17,601 nt of DNA, from NCBI GenBank assembly GCA_027489295.1, contig JAIYAA010000006.1, positions 1 to 17,601 of the forward strand, written 5' to 3'. The notes beneath the pieces are model-generated. The model saw only the letters and a program-made list of their open reading frames with translations. It was not told where the DNA came from and searched no databases. Each line of letters opens with the position of its first letter. The first letter of the stretch is position 1. The position numbers were made by a program, and so were the translations under genes. The stretch comes from Sphingomonadales bacterium. Lineage in GTDB: Bacteria; Pseudomonadota; Alphaproteobacteria; Sphingomonadales; Sphingomonadaceae. This document shows positions 6,806 to 14,340 of the stretch, piece after piece.

Positions 6806-9141
6806 GCATTCTCGACAACGCCAAGCAGGCGGCGCAGGGCCTGGTGCAGAGCGCGATGGAACGCCTGGTGCCGCTCGCACCCGACAGCTGGATTCCCGGC
6901 GGCGTGCCCGACCCGCTGATCGCCCGCAAGCACGGCGCGATCGGCACGCCGGTCTCGCGGTTGGATGGGGCGCTGAAGGTCGCGGGTGGCGCTGCGTTCG
7001 CGGCGGAGCATCGTTTCGACAACATGGTCTATGCCGCGCTCGCCTATGCGACGATCGCCCGTGGCCGCATCGTGTCGATCAACAGCGCTGCCGCCGAAGC
7101 CGCACCTGGCGTGGTCCTGGTGATGACGCACCAGAATGCGCCGCGCATGGCCCCGCCGCCTGCATTCGGCTCGTCGCCCACCGGGGTCGGGCCCGCGGAT
7201 CTGCCGATCCTGCAGGACGATCGCGTGCATTGGAACGGCCAGCCGATCGCCTGCATCCTCGCCGAAACGCAGGAACAGGCCGATCATGCCGTCACCCTGC
7301 TGCGGATCCGCTACGAGGCGGAGACAGCGACGACGGCGCTTGCCGACGCCAAGGCGCAGGGCATCGAACAGGGCCTGTTCATGGGCCATCCGCTGCTGAA
7401 CGAAGTCGGCGATGCCGAGGCGGCCTTCGCAGCGGCGCCGCACAAGGTGGACCAGCGCTACTTCACGCCGCGGCACAACCATAATCCGATCGAGCCGCAC
7501 GCCGCAACGATGGCCTGGCACGGGGATACGCTCACCATCCACGACGCGAGCCAGATGGTGACGCAACAGGCGCAGACGCTGGCCGATGTGTTCGGGCTGA
7601 AGACCGAACAGGTGCGGCTCACCTCGCCCTATGTCGGCGGCGGCTTTGGCAGCAAGGGGCTTTGGGATCACCAGATCATCGGCGCCGCTGCGGCGCGGCT
7701 TTCGGGTCGCCCGGTCCGCATCGCCCTCTCCCGCGAGGGGGTCTACCGGGTGGTCGGCGGGCGCTCGCTCACCGAGCAGCGGGTGGCGATCGGCGCGGAT
7801 GCCGATGGGCGCTTCGCGGCGCTGATCCATACCGGGCTCTCGGTCATGACGCCGCACAACAACATGCCCGAGCCGTTCATCCTCGGCAGCCAGGCGGCCT
7901 ACGCCTCGCCCAACATCCTGCTGAAGGTGGAGGTGACGCGCATGAACGCGCTCGCCAACACGTTCATGCGCGCGCCGGGCGAGGCCGTCGGCACCTTTGC
8001 GCTGGAGTCCGCGATCGACGAGCTCGCCGTGCAGCTCGGAATCGATCCCGTCGAGCTGCGCCTGCGCAACGAGCCGGAGAAGGATCCGACGAACGGTCGG
8101 CCCTTCTCCTCCCGCCACATCGCCGAGGCATGGCGGCGCGGCGCGGCGCGGTTCGGCTGGGCCGATCGTCCGGCGCCCGCGACGCGGCAGGAGGGCGAAT
8201 GGCGCATCGGGGTCGGCTGCGCGACCGGCACCTATCCCTATTATCGGATGCCGGGCGCCGAAGCCCGCATCACCCTGTCGCGCGACGGCGAGGACGTCCG
8301 CGCGAAAGTGGAGGTTGCCGCCGCCGAGATGGGCATGGGGACGGCGACGACGACGGCGCTGGTCGCGGCGGAGCGGCTCGGGCTCGCGATCGAGCAGATC
8401 GATGTCGTCTATGGCGATTCCGCCATCCCCGGCGCGATCATGGCGGGGGGCTCGCAACAGACCGCCGCGATCGGGGCCGCGGTGATCGCCGCGCATGCGG
8501 CGCTGGTAGGCGAACTGCTCACGCTGGCCGGGAACGATTCTCCGCTCGCTGGTCTGTCACTGCAGGACGTCGGCTGCGACGATGGCGGACTCGCCGCACT
8601 GGCCGATCCCGCTCGCCGGGAGCGCTATGCCTCCATTCTCGCACGGGCACAGCGCGACAGCATCACCGTTACCAAAGCCGGATCGATGCCGCTGGAGACG
8701 ATGCACTGGTCGATGCACTCGCACAGCGCGTTGTTCTGCGAGGTGGCGGTCAACAGCGTCACGGGGGAGACGCGGGTGCGCCGGTTCCTGGGATCGTTCG
8801 ACTGTGGCCGCATCCTCAATCCGAAGACTGCCGCCAGCCAGTTTCGCGGCGGCATCATCATGGGGCTGGGCATGGCGCTGATGGAGGAAACCCAGTTCGA
8901 CGAGCGCAACGGCCGGATCATGAACCCGAGCCTCGCGGAATATCATGTGCCGGTGCATCTGGACGTGCCCGAGATCGACGTGATCTGGACCGACATTCCC
9001 GATCCGCACACGCCGATGGGCGCACATGGGGTCGGCGAGATCGGCATCACCGGTGTCGCCGCCGCAGTGGCGAACGCGATCTACAACGCGACCGGCAAGC
9101 GGGTACGCGCGCTGCCGATCACGCTCGACAAGCTGCTTTAA
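6802..9141 (+). CDS. paoC: Aldehyde oxidoreductase, molybdenum cofactor-binding subunit (PaoC-like)
   Basis: Catalytic subunit, 779 residues, that oxidises aldehydes or N-heterocycles with water as oxygen source. The first hammerhead domain begins near residue 44 (HGAIGTPVSRLDG). Cofactor-contacting motifs follow: SPYVGGGFGSKG (275-286), FMRAPGE (388-394) and GGSQQTAAIGAAV (549-561). The essential base is Glu746 in GAHGVGEIGITG. The start is GTG at 6802, overlapping the previous stop, with AGGGGAG about nine bases upstream. Together with the two genes before it this forms a complete heterotrimer. The N-terminal 40 residues (amphipathic, QSAMERLVPLAPDSW) are somewhat longer than in many relatives. 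No PaoD/XdhC-like cofactor-loading chaperone follows, so it must be encoded elsewhere. The real substrate is unknown. Confidence 0.93.
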   Translation: MSILDNAKQAAQGLVQSAMERLVPLAPDSWIPGGVPDPLIARKHGAIGTPVSRLDGALKVAGGAAFAAEHRFDNMVYAALAYATIARGRIVSINSAAAEAAPGVVLVMTHQNAPRMAPPPAFGSSPTGVGPADLPILQDDRVHWNGQPIACILAETQEQADHAVTLLRIRYEAETATTALADAKAQGIEQGLFMGHPLLNEVGDAEAAFAAAPHKVDQRYFTPRHNHNPIEPHAATMAWHGDTLTIHDASQMVTQQAQTLADVFGLKTEQVRLTSPYVGGGFGSKGLWDHQIIGAAAARLSGRPVRIALSREGVYRVVGGRSLTEQRVAIGADADGRFAALIHTGLSVMTPHNNMPEPFILGSQAAYASPNILLKVEVTRMNALANTFMRAPGEAVGTFALESAIDELAVQLGIDPVELRLRNEPEKDPTNGRPFSSRHIAEAWRRGAARFGWADRPAPATRQEGEWRIGVGCATGTYPYYRMPGAEARITLSRDGEDVRAKVEVAAAEMGMGTATTTALVAAERLGLAIEQIDVVYGDSAIPGAIMAGGSQQTAAIGAAVIAAHAALVGELLTLAGNDSPLAGLSLQDVGCDDGGLAALADPARRERYASILARAQRDSITVTKAGSMPLETMHWSMHSHSALFCEVAVNSVTGETRVRRFLGSFDCGRILNPKTAASQFRGGIIMGLGMALMEETQFDERNGRIMNPSLAEYHVPVHLDVPEIDVIWTDIPDPHTPMGAHGVGEIGITGVAAAVANAIYNATGKRVRALPITLDKLL

Positions 9142-9177
9142 GACCGGCCGTGCCGCCGCTTGCCTCTGCATGATCGG

Positions 9178-9483
9178 TCACCCACGTGCGGGCGGCGCTG
9201 AATGTCCGTTCTCGGGATCGCTTTCCGGTGCGCGTGCAATCCGGTAAGGCCCTGTACGCGCGGGCAGTGTCTGGCCTTTCCATCGCAGCCGGATCGCGCC
9301 TTGCGCCAGCAATTGATCGACTCCGGCATGGACGATCGGCATCGCCGCACGCCAATCCGCGGCAATCTCCGGGGATGATCCTGCCGCGACCCGCCGGGCT
9401 GCCTCGCTCGGGCAGATCGTGGCCTCCGGCTGTCGTTCGGCGAGCAGGTCCAGTATGGCGGCCCGGGCGGCATCGATGGTCAT
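9178..9483 (-). CDS. DUF3253 family protein
   Basis: A 101-residue protein with the DUF3253 pattern. It has an N-terminal helix (AARAAILDLLAER), the conserved TICPSEAARRVA (22-33), a central ADWRAAMPIVHAGVDQLLAQ (42-61), and a winged end, GAIRLRWKGQTLPARTGPYRI (62-82). The fold resembles a small winged-helix domain, but no function is established. The tail (about residue 83 on) is polar and probably disordered. Its ATG overlaps the stop of the upstream UvrB/UvrC-motif gene (ATGA, 9480-9483), so the two are one translation unit. Confidence 0.85.
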   Translation of the reverse strand: MTIDAARAAILDLLAERQPEATICPSEAARRVAAGSSPEIAADWRAAMPIVHAGVDQLLAQGAIRLRWKGQTLPARTGPYRIARAPESDPENGHSAPPARG

Positions 9484-9752
9484 TTGGGTTTGCGGCCGGT
9501 GGTCATCAGATCGGGTTTCGGCGGCGGCTTCCATCCTGGCGGGGGGCTGGTCCGCTGCCGGCTCGTCCCAAGACCCATGGCGCCCGGTTTCTGACGAACC
9601 AGGCCCGACGTGTCGGCCTGTTCGGCCTCCGCAGCGCTCGCGCCGCCTCGCATCAGGGTGATGCGATCGCGAAGACGGCGCGCCGCCTCGAAATCGAGGG
9701 CGCTCGCCGCAGCCTCCATCCTTCGCTGCAGGTCTTCGATGCTGTCTGTCAT
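9480..9752 (-). CDS. Small UvrB/UvrC-motif protein
   Basis: A 90-residue soluble protein. Residues of about 3-36 (SIEDLQRRMEAAASALDF, then EAARRLRDRITLMR) match the UVR motif, a helical hairpin through which UvrB and UvrC bind each other; it also occurs in ClpC/McsA-type proteins. The remainder is low in structure, with a Pro/Lys-rich stretch (QKPGAMGLGTS, PPPGWKPPPKPD) characteristic of this small family. No catalytic residues are present, so an adaptor role is likely, but partners are unknown. I prefer the ATG at 9752, where the UVR motif begins. The ATG at 9767 (five residues longer) has AAAGG seven bases upstream and may be the true start. It is first in a two-gene unit and divergent from the exported protein gene at 9888. 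Confidence 0.82.
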   Translation of the reverse strand: MTDSIEDLQRRMEAAASALDFEAARRLRDRITLMRGGASAAEAEQADTSGLVRQKPGAMGLGTSRQRTSPPPGWKPPPKPDLMTTGRKPK

Positions 9753-9794
9753 CTCGGCGCAACGCATGACGGTGCCTTTCAGCACCCGCAGGCG

Positions 9795-9823
9795 TTGACA
9801 AGCATCGATGCGACATCCCACAC
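9795..9823 (+). promoter_or_regulatory. Possible promoter of the four-cysteine exported protein
   Basis: A perfect TTGACA (9795-9800) lies in the divergent region, with a 17-base spacer to CCACAC (9818-9823), a poor -10. Transcription would begin about 60 bases ahead of the ATG at 9888. The -35 match is exact, while the -10 is not convincing. Confidence 0.3.
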
Positions 9824-9887
9824 GAGACCGATCCCCCTCAACGGCAGCTGGCGACCCGGCGCGCCGCCATTTCCAAGGAACGCGCGC

Positions 9888-10151
9888 ATGATCCTCCGTA
9901 CCATCGGCGCTGTTCTGGGCGCGAGTGCGATGCTGGTAGCTACGGCGGCGCCGGCCATGGTGCCGGACCCGGACCCCGGCAAGAAGGCATGCGTGCAGGA
10001 AGCCCGGCGGCTATGCCCTGCGGAAATGAAGTCGCTGAGCCGGAAGAAGGTGGAGGCCTGCATGATCGCGAAGATCGACCAGACCTCGCCCACCTGCCAC
10101 GCCGCGATGCTTCGCATCAGGGCGCAGCGCGAGGACGCGGCTAAGCGCTGA
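9888..10151 (+). CDS. Small exported protein with a four-Cys GLG1-like repeat
   Basis: An 87-residue precursor. Residues 1-23 form a signal peptide (hydrophobic core IGAVLGASAMLVAT, cleavage after APA), so the mature protein of about 64 residues is periplasmic or secreted. Cys35, Cys43, Cys58 and Cys70 occur as C-x7-LC-x14-C-x8-SPTC with hydrophobic residues between. This is the spacing of the cysteine-rich repeat first described in the Golgi protein GLG1 (PF00839) and found as single copies in proteobacterial exported proteins. Two disulfides are likely. Function is unknown. AAGGA stands eight bases before the ATG. Its last 11 bases overlap the end of the convergent methyltransferase gene. 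Confidence 0.82.
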   Translation: MILRTIGAVLGASAMLVATAAPAMVPDPDPGKKACVQEARRLCPAEMKSLSRKKVEACMIAKIDQTSPTCHAAMLRIRAQREDAAKR

Positions 10152-10641
10152 CGCCCTCGCCGTAGAGCGCATGGTTCTCGGCCCGGATCCGCACGGTCAG
10201 CATCGCGGCGTTCAACAGGGTGAACAGCAGCGCGACCCAGACGAGCCCGAACGTCAGGGGCAGCACCGCGATCTCCGCGGTGACCACCATGTAGTTCGGG
10301 TGGCGCACGAAGCGGAACGGTCCGCGCCGGACCAGCGGCGCGTCGCGGGTGACGATGATGCGGGTGGTCCAGCGCGCCCCCAGCGTCGCGAGTACCCAGA
10401 CGCGCATCAGCTGCAGCACCGCGAAGAGGGCGAGCAGCGGCAAGGATATGGGACGCCCGCCGACGGTGAACCACAGCACCGCCAGCCAGGCGGTGTGTAG
10501 TGCGACCATGACCGGATAATGCGCGGCCCCCACTTCGCGCGCACCCGCGGCAAGCAGCCGCGCGGTGTTCCGCCGTGCGATCACCAGCTCGCTCAGTCGC
10601 TGGAGCGTGACGAAGGCCATGATGGCATAGGCCGCACTCAT
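10141..10641 (-). CDS. ICMT-like membrane methyltransferase partnered with the type III PKS
   Basis: A 166-residue integral membrane protein of the isoprenylcysteine carboxyl methyltransferase family, using S-adenosylmethionine. Membrane segments are about residues 3-20, 42-60, 67-87 and 123-150. The cofactor-binding signature is RRGPFRFVRHPNYMVV (105-120), and the closing RIRAENHAL (151-159) is the family's usual end. Its ATG overlaps the TGA of the polyketide synthase (10638-10641) with no ribosome site, so the two are coupled. In Bacillus, an ICMT-like protein beside a type III PKS (BpsB with BpsA) O-methylates alkylpyrones. By that precedent this enzyme probably methylates the PKS product rather than a prenylated protein. 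That role is inferred from context. Confidence 0.88.
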   Translation of the reverse strand: MSAAYAIMAFVTLQRLSELVIARRNTARLLAAGAREVGAAHYPVMVALHTAWLAVLWFTVGGRPISLPLLALFAVLQLMRVWVLATLGARWTTRIIVTRDAPLVRRGPFRFVRHPNYMVVTAEIAVLPLTFGLVWVALLFTLLNAAMLTVRIRAENHALYGEGVSA

Positions 10642-11687
10642 GCCGCGCACCGCAGCGTGAGCGAGGAGGCGGTGAAGCCCGGCCCCAGCGCGCTCAGCAC
10701 CGACAGGGGGGGCAGGCCCGTCCGCCGATACCGATCCAGCACGAAGAGCACCGTGGGCGCGGACATGTTGCCGTGATCGCGCAGCACCGCGCGCTCTTCG
10801 ACGAGCGCGCCCTGGTTGAGCGCCAGCGCGTTCTCGATGGCATCCACCACCTTGGCGCCGCCCGGGTGGCAGATGAACTGGTCGACATCCTCGATCGCGA
10901 GCCCCTGGGGCGCGAGCATTTCCTGCATGGCCTGCCGCATTTCCTTCCGCGCAAAGACGGGGATCGCCCGGTTCAGCACGACGCCGAGCCCGGTCGGTTC
11001 CGCCTGCCATCCCATGATGTCGAGCGTGTCGCTCCAGGTCTTTTCCGCGCTGCCGCTGATCTGGACGAACCCGTCCTCGCCGCTGCGCAGCACGCACGCC
11101 GCTGCGCCGTCTCCGAACAGCGCGGTGGAGACGAGGTCTGCCTTGTCCGCGCGATCGGTCCTGAGCGCCAGGCTGCACAGCTCGACCGCGACGAACAGCA
11201 CGATTGCGCCCGGCGTGGCGCGCGCCAATTTGCTGGCGAGGCCAAGCCCGGTGGCACCCCCCGCACAGCCCAGCCCGAACACCGGCACCCGCGCGACATC
11301 GTTCCGGAACGCGATCCGCGCCATTGCGCGCGCGTCCAGCGTCGGGGTGGCGATGCCGGTGGAGGAGATGGTGACGATCGTGTCGACCTGCCCTGCCAGC
11401 ACGCCCGCCTCGTCCATCGCCCGCGCCGCGGCGGAAACCCAGAGATCGAGCGCGACCTCCAGATAGGCATCGGTGCGTTCGAGGAAGCTGCGCGGACTGC
11501 GGTACCAGTCGACCGGTCTGGCCAGCTGGCGGGTCTGGATGCCGGCATTGGCATAGACCGCGGCAAGCCGCTCGAAATCGCTGAACTGGTCGCCGATCAG
11601 GTCGCGGGCGGTGGCCAGTGCGTCGGTCTGCGTCAGAACATGGTCGGGAGTTTCGGTCGTGAGCGAGAGAATCGACACCGGCTGCAT
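10638..11687 (-). CDS. Type III polyketide synthase
   Basis: A chalcone synthase-like homodimeric enzyme of 349 residues. It extends an acyl-CoA starter with malonyl-CoA and cyclises the product, in bacteria commonly to alkylpyrones or alkylresorcinols. The catalytic triad is complete: Cys141 in VFGLGCAGGATG, His274 in FICHPGGAKVVDA and Asn307 in DHGNMSAPT. The C-terminal SALGPGFTASSL matches the family's GFGPG loop. The ATG at 11687 (MQPVSILSL) has only a weak AGGCGG ahead of it. It is first in an operon with the ICMT-like methyltransferase and divergent from an MFS exporter. An EcfG-type promoter lies about 50 bases upstream, pointing at this gene. Starter unit and product cannot be read from the sequence; a fatty acyl starter is the usual case for this neighbourhood. 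Confidence 0.93.
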   Translation of the reverse strand: MQPVSILSLTTETPDHVLTQTDALATARDLIGDQFSDFERLAAVYANAGIQTRQLARPVDWYRSPRSFLERTDAYLEVALDLWVSAAARAMDEAGVLAGQVDTIVTISSTGIATPTLDARAMARIAFRNDVARVPVFGLGCAGGATGLGLASKLARATPGAIVLFVAVELCSLALRTDRADKADLVSTALFGDGAAACVLRSGEDGFVQISGSAEKTWSDTLDIMGWQAEPTGLGVVLNRAIPVFARKEMRQAMQEMLAPQGLAIEDVDQFICHPGGAKVVDAIENALALNQGALVEERAVLRDHGNMSAPTVLFVLDRYRRTGLPPLSVLSALGPGFTASSLTLRCAA

Positions 11688-11739
11688 GAAGGCTACCGCC
11701 TGACTTACCGGCGCACCGGTGGAAAAGGTTCAGCCGCGC

Positions 11740-11764
11740 AACGAATTTACCGACGGCGAGTTCC
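11740..11764 (-). promoter_or_regulatory. EcfG-type (general stress response) promoter for the type III PKS
   Basis: On the minus strand GGAAC (11764-11760) is followed after exactly 16 bases by CGTT (11743-11740). This is the alphaproteobacterial EcfG/SigT consensus, GGAAC-N16/17-CGTT. Transcription would start at about 11733, leaving a leader of roughly 45 bases to the PKS ATG at 11687. I found no second match with correct spacing in the other intergenic regions. The distance, orientation and exact match make it a good candidate. Confidence 0.65.
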
Positions 11765-11803
11765 TTGCCTGCGCTATGGCTGCGGGGTTCGCAGGGGGAA
11801 TCG

Positions 11804-13393
11804 GTGACGGAACGATCGGTTGAAACGGCCATCCCCATGCTAGACGACCGCGGCCGCGCAGGCCATCGCCAATGGACCGGCTTCGCACTGATGTGCCTGG
11901 GCATGTTCATGGCGATCCTGGACATCCAGATCGTCGCGACATCGCTGCCTGCGATCCAGGCGGCGCTGGGCATCGCCCCGGACCAGATGGTGTGGGTGCA
12001 GACGGCCTATCTCACCGCGGAGATCGTCGCGATCCCGCTCACCGGCTTTCTGACCGCGCGTCTCGGCATGCGCTGGCTGTTCGTGCTCGCGATCGGCCTC
12101 TTCACGCTCGCCTCGATCGGTTGCGCCGAGAGCGGCGGTTTCACCGAACTGGTGGCCTGGCGCATCTTGCAGGGCTTTGCCGGCGGCACGCTGATCCCGG
12201 CGGTGTTTGCCGCCGTGTTCCTGCTGTTCCCGCCGCGCGACCAGCCGCTGGCAACGACGATCGCCGGCGTGGCGGCAGTGCTGGCGCCGACCGTCGGGCC
12301 GATCGTCGGGGGGTGGATCACCCAATCCTTTTCCTGGCACTGGCTGTTCCGCGTGAATGTCCTGCCGGGCATCGTGGCGGGTCTGGGTGCCTTGTATTTC
12401 CTGCGCGGGGCCGCTGTGGGTCGCCGCGAAGGACGGCCGATCGACGTCGTGGCGCTCCTCTTCCTCGCCTCGGCGCTGGTCGCGCTGCAGATCGGTCTCA
12501 AGGATGCACCGACGCTCGGCTGGACGGCACCGCGCGTGCTGGGGTTGCTCGGCCTTGCCGCCGGAGCGGCGGTCGGGTTCGTCTGGCGGACCCTGGTGTC
12601 CGACGCGCCGATCGTCGAACTGCGCTGCTTTACCGATCGCAACTTCACGATCGGCTGCCTGCTCAGCTTCGTGCTCGGCTTCGGACTGTTCGGCTCCACC
12701 TATCTGATGCCGTTCTTCCTCGGCCTCGTCCGCGAGCACGGGCCGCTGCGCATCGGCGAGATCATGCTGGTGACGGGCTGCATCCAGCTGCTGACCGCGC
12801 CGATCGCTGTCTATGCGGAGCGCCGGGTGGATCCGCGGCTGCTCACCGGCTTCGGGTTCGCGCTGTTCGCGGTCGGCCTGCTACTCAGCACCCGGCAGAC
12901 CGGGCAGACCGACTTTGCCGCGATGATCCTGCCCCAGATGGTGCGCGGCGCAGCGATCATGTTCTGCCTGCTGCCGCCGACCCGCATGGCGCTGGGCCGC
13001 CTGCCGGATCGGCTCGTGGCCGACGGCAGCGGGCTGTTCAACCTGATGCGCAACCTTGGCGGAGCGGTGGGCCTCGCGCTGATCGACACCACGATCTTCA
13101 GCCGCGCACGGACTGCCGGCACGCAAATCGCGGAGCAGCTTCGCGCCGGCGACGTGGCCACCGCGGTGCGCATCGGGATTCCGCGCGACGCCTTTCTGGA
13201 GCAGCGCGGCCAGCCGCTCGACGATTTCGCCACCGAAATGGTGCGTCCGCTCGTCGAACGGGCGGCGCTAGTGCCCGCCGTCAACACCGCCTGGCTGCTA
13301 TGCGGCGTGCTGACCCTCGCGGCGCTGGCGACGCTTTTCTGGGTCCGCCGAACACCCGTCGCGGCCGATCCCAACGCACCGTCACGAGATTGA
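11804..13393 (+). CDS. MFS multidrug exporter, DHA2 (EmrB/QacA) family
   Basis: A 529-residue inner-membrane proton antiporter with about 14 membrane segments. Visible signatures are motif D1 in helix 1 (AILDIQIVATSLPAIQ, Asp40), the motif A loop (GFLTARLGMRW, 81-91) and the antiporter motif C in helix 5 (VLAPTVGPIVGGW). The GTG at 11804 is chosen because AGGGGGA lies four to five bases upstream; the next in-frame ATG (11837) lacks a site. The gene diverges from the type III PKS operon with 116 bases between starts, so it may export the PKS product or protect against it. The family usually works with a periplasmic adaptor (EmrA), and none is encoded beside it. Substrate is unknown. Confidence 0.92.
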   Translation: MTERSVETAIPMLDDRGRAGHRQWTGFALMCLGMFMAILDIQIVATSLPAIQAALGIAPDQMVWVQTAYLTAEIVAIPLTGFLTARLGMRWLFVLAIGLFTLASIGCAESGGFTELVAWRILQGFAGGTLIPAVFAAVFLLFPPRDQPLATTIAGVAAVLAPTVGPIVGGWITQSFSWHWLFRVNVLPGIVAGLGALYFLRGAAVGRREGRPIDVVALLFLASALVALQIGLKDAPTLGWTAPRVLGLLGLAAGAAVGFVWRTLVSDAPIVELRCFTDRNFTIGCLLSFVLGFGLFGSTYLMPFFLGLVREHGPLRIGEIMLVTGCIQLLTAPIAVYAERRVDPRLLTGFGFALFAVGLLLSTRQTGQTDFAAMILPQMVRGAAIMFCLLPPTRMALGRLPDRLVADGSGLFNLMRNLGGAVGLALIDTTIFSRARTAGTQIAEQLRAGDVATAVRIGIPRDAFLEQRGQPLDDFATEMVRPLVERAALVPAVNTAWLLCGVLTLAALATLFWVRRTPVAADPNAPSRD

Positions 13394-13410
13394 ATGTGGG
13401 GGAAGCGTAT

Positions 13411-14340
13411 TCAGTCCTGCGGGGTCCCGGCGGCGCGACGGCCTCTGACCTTGTGCGCCACGAACGCTAGCGCGCCCCGGACCTTGTGCTTGAGGCGGAA
13501 GCAATAGAAGTGCCGGATCCCGCGATGCGTGGTCACCGGCCTTCGCACGTCGCGCAGCAGGTTCAGGATGTCGACACCCACCGCGGCGACGATCCGCCGG
13601 TCGGTGAGGCAATGCTTGGCGTAGAGCGCGCCGTCGCCATAGCTGTATCCGGCCAGCAGGGCCGTTTCCTGCGCAAGGGTGCGCCGGCCGTGATGATGGT
13701 CGACCACGAACCGCGGATCATATCGCAGCGCGATTCCGTGACCCAGCGCGCGAAACAGGAAGTCGGTATCCTCCGCAGCGACGAACGGCGCGCCTGCCCC
13801 GAAGCGCTCGTCGAAGCCGCCGATCCGGTCCAGCACGCACCGCGTGAAGGTGAGGTTCGCGCCCATCACGAAGCCGCCGGGGAAGGTGGCGGGATCGGCC
13901 ACCATCGGATGATCCTCCAGCTTGATCGTGACGGCCAGGTCCGCAGGGTTGCCGAGCAGGATCCGCCCGCCGACGATCGCCGGGGCATCGAGCTCGGCAA
14001 AGCAGCGGGAAAGCGCGTCGAAATAGCCGTCATGCAGTACGCAATCGTCATCGGTCATGGCGATGATCGCGCCGCGCACTGCGGCCAGTCCGCGGTTGCG
14101 TGCGCGCGCCAGGCCGGGGCGATGCTCGTGGAGCAGCCGCGCCGGAAAGGACTGTGCCGCGCACCAGGCGGCAACCAGCGACGGCGTCGTGTCCGACGAG
14201 CCGTTGTCGACGATCACGATCTCGATGGGGAGGCCGGGTCGGCATGCGATCGCGCGTTCGATCGATGCGAGCAAGCCAGGCAACGCATGGGCACGGTTCC
14301 GGGTGCACACCAGCAGACTGATCGAAACGGCGGGAGTCAT
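13411..14340 (-). CDS. Glycosyltransferase family 2 (last gene of glycan operon)
   Basis: A 309-residue GT-A fold transferase. The N-terminal strand ISLLVCTRNRA, VDNGSSDTT (45-53) for nucleotide binding and the metal-binding DDD (97-99, in AMTDDDCVLHDGYF) are in place. AEDTDFLFRA (189-198) supplies the acidic catalytic region, and GANLTFTR and GGFDERFG are typical of the family. No membrane segment is evident, so it is cytoplasmic or peripheral; a basic C-terminus (KHKVRG, KVRGRR) could hold it at the membrane. The ATG overlaps the stop of the pyruvyl transferase gene (ATGA, 14337-14340). It converges with the MFS gene, 17 bases away, with no hairpin terminator between. Donor and acceptor sugars are unknown. 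Confidence 0.9.
   Translation of the reverse strand: MTPAVSISLLVCTRNRAHALPGLLASIERAIACRPGLPIEIVIVDNGSSDTTPSLVAAWCAAQSFPARLLHEHRPGLARARNRGLAAVRGAIIAMTDDDCVLHDGYFDALSRCFAELDAPAIVGGRILLGNPADLAVTIKLEDHPMVADPATFPGGFVMGANLTFTRCVLDRIGGFDERFGAGAPFVAAEDTDFLFRALGHGIALRYDPRFVVDHHHGRRTLAQETALLAGYSYGDGALYAKHCLTDRRIVAAVGVDILNLLRDVRRPVTTHRGIRHFYCFRLKHKVRGALAFVAHKVRGRRAAGTPQD

Noticed and set aside
6670..8496. A 608-codon open frame on the minus strand opposite the Moco subunit
   Set aside because: The plus strand encodes an unmistakable aldehyde oxidoreductase subunit with all motifs; the antisense product is Arg-rich and shows no family features.
9771..9786. Small hairpin GGTGC-CTTTCA-GCACC upstream of the UvrB/UvrC-motif gene
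   Set aside because: A five-base stem without further features; could be chance in GC-rich DNA.
10141..11973. A 610-codon minus-strand frame that ends with the ICMT-like protein, as if it were a fusion
   Set aside because: Upstream of 10641 this frame runs out of phase through the type III PKS gene; only the last 166 codons are real.
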